Shown: piece after piece, positions 1 to 6,775 of the stretch
Layout of the letters: the number at the start of each line of letters is the position of its first letter
How positions within the stretch are numbered: the stretch's first letter is position 1
Assembly (NCBI GenBank): GCA_964606415.1
Contig: CAZSGN010000106.1
Coordinates: 1-8,833 of the forward strand
Source of the DNA: CAZSGN01 sp964606415
GTDB taxonomy: Bacteria > Bacteroidota > Bacteroidia > Bacteroidales > JBBRXJ01
Direction: 5' to 3'
DNA: 8,833 bases
Program-made: the position numbers and the translations under genes
Notes under the pieces: model-generated
What the model was told of the DNA's origin: nothing
Seen by the model: only the letters and a program-made list of their open reading frames with translations
The model's database searches: none

Positions 1-30
1 CACTCTTAACCGTTTAGTTGTCTGTTTCAT
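1..30 (-). CDS. Possible start of a further operon gene, cut by the window edge
   Basis: An ATG on the minus strand at 30-28 opens ten codons without a stop (MKQTTKRLRV) that run off the left edge. It begins 17 bases after the stop of the SiaC-like gene, a spacing like the other gaps in this operon. The product cannot be identified from ten residues. In the Pseudomonas SiaABCD system the gene after siaC encodes the diguanylate cyclase that SiaC binds, so this is the natural place to look for the output protein, but nothing visible here proves that. There is no clear Shine-Dalgarno sequence, which is normal for the other genes in this window. Confidence 0.4.
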   Translation of the reverse strand, partial: MKQTTKRLRV

Positions 31-47
31 TAATCGACAGGTTTATT

Positions 48-428
48 TTAGTCCGCGTAGCTGATTTGTTCAAAAGGGACATCAACAATTTCGGCATATT
101 CTTCACCTGCTTCCTGCATGTCTTCATCATCCTCAGGGTAATACCATTTGACAACGATATTATTACCGTTTTCATGCAATTCTTCTAATTTCATCAAAAT
201 ATCAAGCAGGGCTTTTGATGAAGCAGTGTTAAAGTAAACCAGTTTAAAGCTGAATTCTGTTTTTTCTTTTGGGTTCTCCCCATATTCATCAAGCCATTGT
301 AATATCGGGTCGTAAAATGAAGCAACATCTTCCGGCAGTGAACGCCCCGAGATTTCGAAGAGGTCATTGTCCGGATCAAGAATGATTTTTGGGGTATCGT
401 CCGTATCCATTATTTTGATTGTATCCAT
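48..428 (-). CDS. siaC: SiaC-family regulatory phosphoprotein (DUF1987)
   Basis: This 126-residue acidic cytoplasmic protein resembles the DUF1987/SiaC family, which are small STAS-like partner-switch proteins. SiaC is phosphorylated on a threonine by SiaB, dephosphorylated by the PP2C phosphatase SiaA, and in its dephosphorylated form activates a target (SiaD, a diguanylate cyclase, in Pseudomonas aeruginosa). The segment YFNTASSKALLDIL (residues 65-78) is the family signature, and its Thr is residue 68, which as I recall is also the phosphosite number in P. aeruginosa. The N-terminal part carries the family-like pattern LFEISGRSLPED (23-34) followed by a helix with FYDPILQWLDEY. The C-terminus is strongly acidic. 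It follows the siaB-like gene by 29 AT-rich bases and has the usual family length. Role by family and context: the phospho-switch output of the operon. The target in this organism is unknown. Confidence 0.9.
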   Translation of the reverse strand: MDTIKIMDTDDTPKIILDPDNDLFEISGRSLPEDVASFYDPILQWLDEYGENPKEKTEFSFKLVYFNTASSKALLDILMKLEELHENGNNIVVKWYYPEDDEDMQEAGEEYAEIVDVPFEQISYAD

Positions 429-457
429 AATAAATAGTTTTTATTGTTTTGTAATAA

Positions 458-1036
458 TTATTGTCTGGAAATGGTTGAGGTTAATAAAAAGAAAGAATTT
501 TCCCGGGAAACAGGTAAAAAATGATAAAGTAATTGTTTACCTGTTTTTCTTTTAATATCAATAAATCCGAGTCCTGCCCCTCCTTTGTCCGACAGCCGGC
601 CTTCTTTAATTTGCTTTTTATACATTTCTTTAAGACCTTCTTTGTCCAGTTCATTGATTTTTTCCAGCATGGTTTTAAGTTCATCAATTTTATGATTTTC
701 AATGATGTTCCCTGTTGTGATGTTGTATTCCTGATCTCCCTTACTAACAAGAAAGATACCACGGCCACTGTAATTGTATGCGAGATGAGCATCATAGTCT
801 TCGGCATGCTTGCTGATATTTTGTAAGCATTCGACCATTACATGAAAAACTTTTTTCTGGACATTGCCGGATTCTTCTTCTTTGGCCATGTTTGATTCAG
901 CCAGTGAGGTGAAGGCTTTTGTTATTTGGTGAGTGATCTCTCCCTCATAAACCAGGGTGATTTCATGCGCTTTCATTGATTTGTAAAAATCATATACAAA
1001 CTCGAGAAAGCCTTTAAGATCTTTTTCTTTTTCCAT
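458..1036 (-). CDS. siaB: SiaB-family protein kinase (HATPase-like, DUF6272 type)
   Basis: This 192-residue soluble protein is a divergent GHKL-type ATPase fold. An N-box-like helix with E69, N73 and H77 (VECLQNISKHAED, 68-80) would bind Mg-ATP. A glycine-rich lid, SDKGGAGLGFIDIKRKTG (149-166), resembles the G2 box of RsbW-like anti-sigma kinases. A long, Lys/Glu-rich helical insertion lies between them (about 115-147). SiaB-family proteins phosphorylate SiaC, and in this operon the SiaC-like substrate is encoded immediately downstream (29 bases) and the opposing PP2C phosphatase immediately upstream (22 bases). The start ATG gives the normal family length, and the preceding bases are AT-rich with no Shine-Dalgarno sequence. 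Family assignment is by motif and neighbourhood. An RsbW-type Ser kinase is the alternative, but the adjacent DUF1987 protein favours SiaB. Confidence 0.85.
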   Translation of the reverse strand: MEKEKDLKGFLEFVYDFYKSMKAHEITLVYEGEITHQITKAFTSLAESNMAKEEESGNVQKKVFHVMVECLQNISKHAEDYDAHLAYNYSGRGIFLVSKGDQEYNITTGNIIENHKIDELKTMLEKINELDKEGLKEMYKKQIKEGRLSDKGGAGLGFIDIKRKTGKQLLYHFLPVSRENSFFLLTSTISRQ

Positions 1037-1058
1037 AAGTGCTTAAATTTATATAAAA

Positions 1059-3686
1059 TTAAAATTCTATACCAATTAAAATTACGTCATCTATTTGTTT
1101 GTATTCTTTACTCCATTCTTTAAAGTCTTTGGCGAAAAAATTATTATACTGACTCATTGTATACTCATTATTCTCTGTTAAGGTTTCACGAATTCTTTTG
1201 GCAGTGTATTTTTTTCCGTGCTCACCCCCTATTTGGTCTGGTAATCCGTCAGAGAAGAAAAATATTTTGTCTCCTTCCTGAATCTTAATCTTGTAGGTTA
1301 TAAAATCTTTTTCTGGTTTTTTGATGTTAGGAATACCCCCTATGGCTTTGCGGTTTCCTTTGTATTCTTCTAATTGTCCTTCACGAACCAGGTAAAGAGG
1401 GCGATGGGCACCGGAATATTGCAGTTCTTTGTTTTTGATGTCAATTTTACAGAAGGCAATATCCATTCCGTCTCTTTGTGTTGCATCTGGTTTGTCCTGA
1501 TTTAACGTAACCCTAACCCGGTGGTGTACTTCATCAAGAATTTTTCCTGCAGAGAGCTTATCGTCATGGTCAACAACATTATTTAATGTAAAGTAGCCAA
1601 TAAAAGAAAGCAGTGCGCCGGGGACCCCATGGCCGGTGCAGTCTACCGCGGCAATATAATAGATATCATTTTTACTGAAGAACCAGGGGAAGTCACCACT
1701 TACTACATCCCGGGGTTTATAATAAATGAAAGATTTCGGGAATATTTCCCTGATGGTTTTGGTATTGGGAAGGATAGATGTTTGGATGCGTTGGGCATAG
1801 TTGATGCTGTCTTCAATTTTTTTGTTTTTATCCTGTATCTCGTGTTCGATGCGTTTGGCTTCTGTGATATCATGGCCCACGACAAGGATTGTTTCTAATT
1901 CATTTTCATTATCACTAAATTCCGGGATGGCATCCAGGCTCATGATTCTTTCACTGACTTTATCTCCCATGGCAAGGGTTACGGTGATCTGCGTGTTAGA
2001 CTTCTTAGGCATCTCCTTCATTTCAGCAATAACCTGTTCGAAGTATTCTTTGAATTCTTTTGGAATGTTAAGTTCAGGATATTTTTTATTGATGATTTCA
2101 TCAGGGACAAGGCTCAGATAGTCTTCGACAACGGGGTTGGCATAGAAGAACTGTCCAGTAAGATTGAGCCTGATGATCAAATCCAAACTGTTTTCGGAAA
2201 GTGATTGCATCCGGCTTCGCATTCGTTCTTCTTTTTCTGCTTTTTTCCGGGCTGTAATGTCTTGTGAATTGAGGATAATTCCATTAATGGCCGGATCATC
2301 CAGTAAGTTTCGCCCTGTTGTTTCCAGGAAGATTTTACTGCCGTCTTTTTTAATGTAAGTATATTGTATGGTGATAGGCTGACTGTCATCTTTCAGTAAT
2401 TGCTCCAGCATTTTTTTGAGCTCCAATTCTCCTTTCCGTGTTAATCGTTCCATATCCTTGCCCCTCATCATTTCTTCAGGGCTAAAACCTAAGATTTTAT
2501 TAACAGAGGGGCTGACATAGGTCATTTTAAATTCCTTGTCATAGATGGAAATGATCTCGGAGGCATTTTCAAGTAAAGAGTGGAGCCTTTTTTGTGCATT
2601 TTCGACTTCAATAATTTGTTTCTCCAGCTTCTCGTTGGATTTTTCAAGTTCCTCCTGTGTAGCACGCATTTCTTCTGCGTTTTGGCGTAGCTGTTCTTCA
2701 TTTTCTTTCAGCTCTTTGGTCATTTCCTGAGATTCTCTCAAGAGTTTTTCGGTGCGTTGGTTGACCTTGAGATTGAAAATGGTACGGGCAATGATTTCAC
2801 CTAGTTCACGCAGGTAATTAATGGTTAATTCGGGAAAATGATCCTCTAAAGAAGCAAATTCGATGACACCCTGGAGTTTTTCATCGGTGATAAGGGGGAC
2901 GATTAAAATACTTTGCGGTTTTTGATCTCCCAAAATACCTGAAGTAATAGTGGCATAGTCTTCGGGTATTTCTGTCCGGTAAATATATTGCTTTTCGTAG
3001 GCACATTCTCCGATCAGTCCATGACCAATCTTAAATTCCTGGTTAATGTATTTTTTCCTGTTGTATGCGTATGTTGCAATGTTTTTTAATATTTCTTGCT
3101 CATCATCATAGATATAAAGGGCGCCTTGGATAACATCAATATAATTAATCAGGTTGACAATGACATCGTAGGCCAGATTATCAAGATTATTGTGCAGGCG
3201 TAGAATATCAGATATCAGGTCTTTGCCCTCAGATATCCAGTTATCTTCTGCTTCTTTCTGATAGTTAGCCAGAAGGTTGTCCCGCATTAGCACCAATGAT
3301 TTTCCCAGTATGTCCTCATCGCCATAAAGTTCAAATTCGGCTTCATAGTCGCCTTCTCCGATTCTTTTTGCAAACTCAGCATTTTTGTTGATTTCATGTT
3401 CTTTTTGCTCCAACTGGCCGGAATAACTGTGTTCGAGCTCTTTTTTCTGCCTGGCAAATTGATGAACTCCGATGCCAAAGATTAGGGGAATTGTATCAAT
3501 GATGAGGTGAATGGGGTTAGTGCTGTGGATTTTGATTAGGTTGGCAATCGAAAAGGGGATTTGTTGATTGATCAGATCAATCATCCATGAAATAATAGGA
3601 AATAAAAGGCCGATGCTGATGCCGATGGCCACCTGGTAGCTTAATATTTGCCGGATGCGTTTTTTTATTTTACGGATGTCGATCAT
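1059..3686 (-). CDS. Membrane-anchored HAMP-like/GAF/PAS/PAS/SpoIIE (PP2C) phosphatase, SiaA-like
   Basis: This is an 875-residue sensor phosphatase. Two membrane helices (about 14-39 and 59-78) are separated by a loop of only about 20 residues, so there is no sizeable external sensor domain. A HAMP-like stretch (about 95-150) leads into a GAF domain (about 165-305), a long coiled coil (about 309-366), a PAS domain ending in SQDITARKKAE (about 365-480), a second PAS domain ending in GHDITEAKR (about 490-610), a short coiled linker (IQDKNKKIEDSINYAQRIQ), and a C-terminal PP2C/SpoIIE domain. The metal-binding acids of PP2C are present: D665 (SGD), D682 (VDCTGHG), D739/D742 (RDGMD), D813 (SDGLPD) and D866/D867. 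It should therefore be active. The SGDFPW motif has Pro where Tyr is common in relatives. By family and context it should dephosphorylate the SiaC-like protein. Its ATG overlaps the TGA of the upstream GAF gene by 4 bases, which suggests coupled translation. The coiled coil contains regularly spaced Glu-Glu pairs (see findings). Confidence 0.92.
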   Translation of the reverse strand: MIDIRKIKKRIRQILSYQVAIGISIGLLFPIISWMIDLINQQIPFSIANLIKIHSTNPIHLIIDTIPLIFGIGVHQFARQKKELEHSYSGQLEQKEHEINKNAEFAKRIGEGDYEAEFELYGDEDILGKSLVLMRDNLLANYQKEAEDNWISEGKDLISDILRLHNNLDNLAYDVIVNLINYIDVIQGALYIYDDEQEILKNIATYAYNRKKYINQEFKIGHGLIGECAYEKQYIYRTEIPEDYATITSGILGDQKPQSILIVPLITDEKLQGVIEFASLEDHFPELTINYLRELGEIIARTIFNLKVNQRTEKLLRESQEMTKELKENEEQLRQNAEEMRATQEELEKSNEKLEKQIIEVENAQKRLHSLLENASEIISIYDKEFKMTYVSPSVNKILGFSPEEMMRGKDMERLTRKGELELKKMLEQLLKDDSQPITIQYTYIKKDGSKIFLETTGRNLLDDPAINGIILNSQDITARKKAEKEERMRSRMQSLSENSLDLIIRLNLTGQFFYANPVVEDYLSLVPDEIINKKYPELNIPKEFKEYFEQVIAEMKEMPKKSNTQITVTLAMGDKVSERIMSLDAIPEFSDNENELETILVVGHDITEAKRIEHEIQDKNKKIEDSINYAQRIQTSILPNTKTIREIFPKSFIYYKPRDVVSGDFPWFFSKNDIYYIAAVDCTGHGVPGALLSFIGYFTLNNVVDHDDKLSAGKILDEVHHRVRVTLNQDKPDATQRDGMDIAFCKIDIKNKELQYSGAHRPLYLVREGQLEEYKGNRKAIGGIPNIKKPEKDFITYKIKIQEGDKIFFFSDGLPDQIGGEHGKKYTAKRIRETLTENNEYTMSQYNNFFAKDFKEWSKEYKQIDDVILIGIEF

Positions 3687-4504
3687 TGTTGGGGATTCTT
3701 CTCTTTAATTAAGTGGTATAATGGTTCTTTAATTTTTTCTGCCAGGTGTTCATATAATTGGATATCCTGATTCTCGAAAGGCTTAAATGCACCCAGTTCG
3801 ATAATGCCAATAGTGCTTCCTTTATAAGTAATCGGGGTAATTAGTATGTGCCGGGGCTGGCTTTTGCCAAGGCCAGAATATACCGCGATATAATCAGAAG
3901 GAATCTCATTGATAATAATGGATTTTTGATTTTTGGCAACCTGTCCGGCAAGTCCTTCGCCCAAGCTAAAGGGCCTGGGTTTCTCCTGAGCTATATAGGC
4001 ATAGGTTGATTGGGTAATGAATTGATTATTTTGTTTATCGAGGCAATAAAAGAGTCCGACAACAATTTCTTGTTGCCGAGAGATATGGATTAAGATGTGT
4101 TCGGTATATGCTTGCAGTCCATAGTTTTCAGGCTTTTCTTCCGGAACAATTTTATGTACCAGGTTATCAATGTCTATGGTTCGCTTAGTTTGAGGGTCTT
4201 TTTTATCCTGAGATTTTTTATTTAGGCGCAGGTAACTTTCAATTTCCGTATTTTTAGTGTCAATTAATCGTTCGAGTTCTGCTTGTCGGGCATTAAATTC
4301 TGCACGGGTTTTTAAAAATATGCCAAATAGCAGGATGGTTAAAATTGTTATCAGCATGATAAAAATGTACGAGGAAACAATAGGGTAAAGTTTATCACCA
4401 CCAAGTTGGATGTTGATAATGTTACCCAGCAGGAAAAAGCAGAAGGTAATAACGAGTAATAGGGCGCCGGCGGCCAGGTATTTACTTTTGTTAAGTTCGA
4501 ACAT
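3683..4504 (-). CDS. Two-helix membrane protein with a GAF domain
   Basis: This 273-residue protein has two hydrophobic helices (about 9-30 and 43-65) with a loop of about a dozen residues between them, then a charged coiled-coil-like stretch (about 66-103), then a GAF domain (about 115-262). The GAF core contains GEGLAGQVAKNQKSIIINEIPSD-like and ILITPITYKG-like segments that align closely with the GAF domain of the downstream phosphatase (shared features: TYAY, G-GL-G, EIP-DY, S-L/G-QP, ILI-P). There is no catalytic or output domain, so it probably senses a small molecule or acts as a partner or co-receptor for the phosphatase, with the coil as signalling helix. Its TGA overlaps the start of the phosphatase gene (ATGA), and it begins 6 bases after the cheB-like stop, so it is surely co-translated with both neighbours. 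The ligand is unknown. No heme- or bilin-binding cysteine is evident. Confidence 0.85.
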   Translation of the reverse strand: MFELNKSKYLAAGALLLVITFCFFLLGNIINIQLGGDKLYPIVSSYIFIMLITILTILLFGIFLKTRAEFNARQAELERLIDTKNTEIESYLRLNKKSQDKKDPQTKRTIDIDNLVHKIVPEEKPENYGLQAYTEHILIHISRQQEIVVGLFYCLDKQNNQFITQSTYAYIAQEKPRPFSLGEGLAGQVAKNQKSIIINEIPSDYIAVYSGLGKSQPRHILITPITYKGSTIGIIELGAFKPFENQDIQLYEHLAEKIKEPLYHLIKEKNPQQ

Positions 4505-4510
4505 AGATGC

Positions 4511-5065
4511 TTATAATTGTTGCAAAAAACGGATAATATTTTCTGTGTTATAAATATAATCAACTTTTGTCATTCTAATAGCCGATTCGGTCATCGTTTT
4601 TACTTCACATTCTTTTGGATCCTGTACGATGGTTGTGCCCCCAAGTTCCTTTATCCGGTATAAGCCGTAGCTTCCGTCCCGGTTTGCTCCTGATAATATG
4701 ATGCCTGCAATTTTTTGCCTGTAATTGCGTGCAGCGGTAATGAATGACAGATCAATAGATGGTCGCGAGTGATTTATAGCCTCTTCTGTGGATAGAGAGA
4801 TGGAATTCCCAATTTCTACGAGCATATGATAATTAGAGGGTGCAAGATAGGCAATCCCGGGTTTTAAATGTTCTTTGTCAAAAGGTTCGACAACAGGAAT
4901 AGCAGATTTGACAGATAGGGTTTCCATAAATCCCGACCGCACATGCTTTAGCCGGTGAAGACATAAAAGCATTGGGCAGGGGAAATGCTCAGGTAAGCTG
5001 CTCAAGATTTTTGTAATCACCTGAAAGCTTCCGGCAGATCCACCTATGATAATTGCTTTATACAT
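4511..5065 (-). CDS. cheB: Stand-alone CheB-type protein-glutamate methylesterase
   Basis: This 184-residue protein is the CheB catalytic domain alone. The N-terminal response-regulator receiver domain of classical CheB is missing. The catalytic triad is visible: S10 in GGSAGS (nucleophile), H37 in CLHRL, and D130 in SGANRDGSYGL. The SRPSIDLSF segment (100-108) is also typical of the family. CheB hydrolyses glutamyl methyl esters (and deamidates Gln) on receptor signalling helices, opposing CheR. Classical CheB is activated by phosphorylation of its receiver, so this form must be constitutive or controlled by protein partners. Its start codon overlaps the stop of the upstream CheR-like gene (TAATG), which indicates translational coupling. 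No methyl-accepting receptor is encoded in the window, so its substrate here is an open question. Confidence 0.9.
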   Translation of the reverse strand: MYKAIIIGGSAGSFQVITKILSSLPEHFPCPMLLCLHRLKHVRSGFMETLSVKSAIPVVEPFDKEHLKPGIAYLAPSNYHMLVEIGNSISLSTEEAINHSRPSIDLSFITAARNYRQKIAGIILSGANRDGSYGLYRIKELGGTTIVQDPKECEVKTMTESAIRMTKVDYIYNTENIIRFLQQL

Positions 5066-5898
5066 TATTTTCTCTTTCTGTAAATACTTTCATCGTGATA
5101 AACTTTTTCATACCGTTCGGCAATTTTTTGATCGTTGATTTTTTCTTTTTCTCCGAGAATCAAAAAACCACCAGGCACAATACTTTCGTCCAGTTTATTT
5201 ATAATTCTGTTTTCCATGGCCGGATTGCAATAGATTAGTTTATTTCTGTAAAGGATCAATCCGAATTGCTCCTCAAAATTATTTAAAAAAACTTCTTGTT
5301 TAACAAAAGATATGTCTTTGATAATATCATGATTCCTGTTAATTTCCTGGTTATTAAATTTGTAATATTGATTGAAAGAGGTCAGTCCGTTGGATTTGAT
5401 ATAGTTTTTTTCGGATGCGTCAAGTTTACTGATGGGTAGTATTCCTTTTTTTATGTCATTAAGGTTCAGGTCGCTTAAGTATGATGCTGTTATTTGATAT
5501 TCATTGATCTTGTCAATCTCTTTTAATAAAATACATAAACTGAATAGTTCATCTCCTGAAACACAGGAAGGGATCCAAATGGTATTTTTTCTTTTTATAA
5601 GATCTGTACCGGAAAATATCTCTTCCCGCAAATGTCTCCATAAAGAAGGGTCTCTGAACATTTCGGTTGATCCTACGGTGATTTCTTTCATGAAAAGGTC
5701 AAAAAAAGCAGGGTCGGCTTTTAATTTATAGTTCAAGTAATCAATGCTCTTGAGTTTATGATAAAAAATAATCTTTTCAATGCGGTGTTTTAATGATGTC
5801 AACGCCCAGTCGTCAAGTTCAACCGAGTAATTAATTCTTACGGTTTGTATGACTTGCCGTGTCTCTACGATCCCTATTTCTGGTATATTTTCAGTCAT
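5065..5898 (-). CDS. Divergent CheR-family protein, probably a weak or inactive paralogue
   Basis: This 277-residue protein aligns along its whole length with the CheR encoded just upstream. The N-terminal helical part keeps the order SLKHRIEKI (35-43) and EITVGSTEMFRDP (72-84), matching SLKRRLAKI and DITVNTTELFRDP of the neighbour. However, the SAM-binding motif I reads SCVSGDE (111-117) where the neighbour has GCSTGQE, and the late motif reads YRNKLIYCNP (217-226) in place of CRNVIIYFNH. Loss of the first glycine and of the NV-IYF pattern suggests that SAM binding is impaired. The overall fold, length and an uninterrupted reading frame are retained, so this is a maintained gene rather than a decaying pseudogene. 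It starts 3 bases after the active-looking cheR and overlaps cheB by 1 base. Possible roles are an activator or scaffold for CheR, or a methyltransferase with relaxed motifs. The sequence alone does not settle which. Confidence 0.8.
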   Translation of the reverse strand: MTENIPEIGIVETRQVIQTVRINYSVELDDWALTSLKHRIEKIIFYHKLKSIDYLNYKLKADPAFFDLFMKEITVGSTEMFRDPSLWRHLREEIFSGTDLIKRKNTIWIPSCVSGDELFSLCILLKEIDKINEYQITASYLSDLNLNDIKKGILPISKLDASEKNYIKSNGLTSFNQYYKFNNQEINRNHDIIKDISFVKQEVFLNNFEEQFGLILYRNKLIYCNPAMENRIINKLDESIVPGGFLILGEKEKINDQKIAERYEKVYHDESIYRKRK

Positions 5899-5901
5899 AA
5901 G

Positions 5902-6756
5902 TTAAATGGCCGGTTTTGATTTTTTAATATAAACATGGCCGTGTTTTTCAAAATTAGCTGAAAATCCGCCTCTGAGTGTTTCTTGTTTGCCAAGAATTAA
6001 ATGTCCATTCTCAAAAAGAGTTTCATTGAAAAAATTAAAAACATGGTTTTGTAATTTATGATTGAAATAAATGATTACATTTCTGCAAATGATAATATCG
6101 AAGCGGACATAAAACAAATTTGGGTCTTTAACAAGATCATGAACTTTGTAAACGGGTTTTTTTCTTAAAAAATCGTTCATTCTAATTTCGTCCTGATCTT
6201 TGTCAATGGTAAAATATTTTTCATAAGCAACATCATTGTATTCTTCAAAATTATAGGGGTTTTCTTTAATAACTTTATCAAAATTATCCAGGTATCCAAT
6301 GTTAAATTTATACTTGTATACCCCTGCCCGGGCTTTTTTAATAACCTCGTCATTGATGTCACTTGCGAAGATTTTAGCCTGATCGAGCATATTCATTTCG
6401 TTTAGCAGGATCATCATAGAGTATACCTCTTGTCCTGTGCTGCAACCTGCATGCCAAATGTTGATTTGTTTTTGTTGTTCGTATTTTGGCAGTACGCGGA
6501 AACGAAGTGCTTGCCAAATAACAGGATCTCTGAATAACTCGGTGGTGTTTACCGTGATGTCTTTGACCACCTGTTCCACAAATTGCGAATCTTTTTTTAT
6601 ATTTTTGATGATGGTTGGCAGGTCAATGTTATAGTCAATAAGAATTTTCGCCAGCCTTCGTTTTAATGATTTCTCCGAGTAATCAGAAAGATCAAAACGG
6701 GTATGGTTTTTTAAGGTATAATTAAATAAAGCTATTTCCTGATCACTTAAGTTCAT
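5902..6756 (-). CDS. cheR: CheR-type protein-glutamate O-methyltransferase
   Basis: This 284-residue SAM-dependent methyltransferase would esterify glutamate side chains in receptor or sensor coiled coils. An N-terminal CheR helical domain (about 1-65, with SLKRRLAKI at 30-38) precedes the catalytic Rossmann domain. Key motifs are DITVNTTELFRDP (66-78), SAM motif I NIWHAGCSTGQEVYSM (99-114, with the family Glu at 110), the ASDIN acidic motif that would contact the SAM ribose, and FDIIICRNVIIYFNH in the late part (CRNVIIYF at 224-231). All look intact, so activity is expected. There are no TPR repeats or fused domains. It is the first gene of the minus-strand train and begins only 19 bases from the divergent carbamoyltransferase start. 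No good Shine-Dalgarno sequence or canonical Bacteroidetes promoter was found in that gap, so its promoter must reach into the neighbouring gene. Confidence 0.9.
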   Translation of the reverse strand: MNLSDQEIALFNYTLKNHTRFDLSDYSEKSLKRRLAKILIDYNIDLPTIIKNIKKDSQFVEQVVKDITVNTTELFRDPVIWQALRFRVLPKYEQQKQINIWHAGCSTGQEVYSMMILLNEMNMLDQAKIFASDINDEVIKKARAGVYKYKFNIGYLDNFDKVIKENPYNFEEYNDVAYEKYFTIDKDQDEIRMNDFLRKKPVYKVHDLVKDPNLFYVRFDIIICRNVIIYFNHKLQNHVFNFFNETLFENGHLILGKQETLRGGFSANFEKHGHVYIKKSKPAI

Positions 6757-6775
6757 TTATCTTGCCCGGTCTATT
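6757..6775. promoter_or_regulatory. 19-base divergent intergenic gap between cheR and the carbamoyltransferase gene
   Basis: The two start codons point away from each other with only 19 bases between them, so any -7/-33 promoter elements for either gene must lie within the coding start of the other. I looked for the Bacteroidetes TAnnTTTG (-7) and TTTG (-33) pattern on both strands here and in about 100 bases on each side and found no convincing match. Both starts fit their protein families (the CheR N-terminal helix; the Kae1-like first strand of the carbamoyltransferase), so wrong start choice is not an obvious explanation. The feature marks where regulation must lie rather than an identified site. 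Confidence 0.4.

Noticed and set aside
1629..2121. Plus-strand open frames opposite the phosphatase gene (and similar ones at 367-826, 2164-2730 and 5504-5731)
   Set aside because: They are antisense to well-supported genes, have low-complexity Ser/Phe/Leu-rich translations with no domain, and are explained by the codon use of the real gene.
1059..3686. Reading the large sensor protein as a histidine kinase
   Set aside because: It has no DHp His box or HATPase N/G boxes; the C-terminus has PP2C metal-binding Asp motifs instead.
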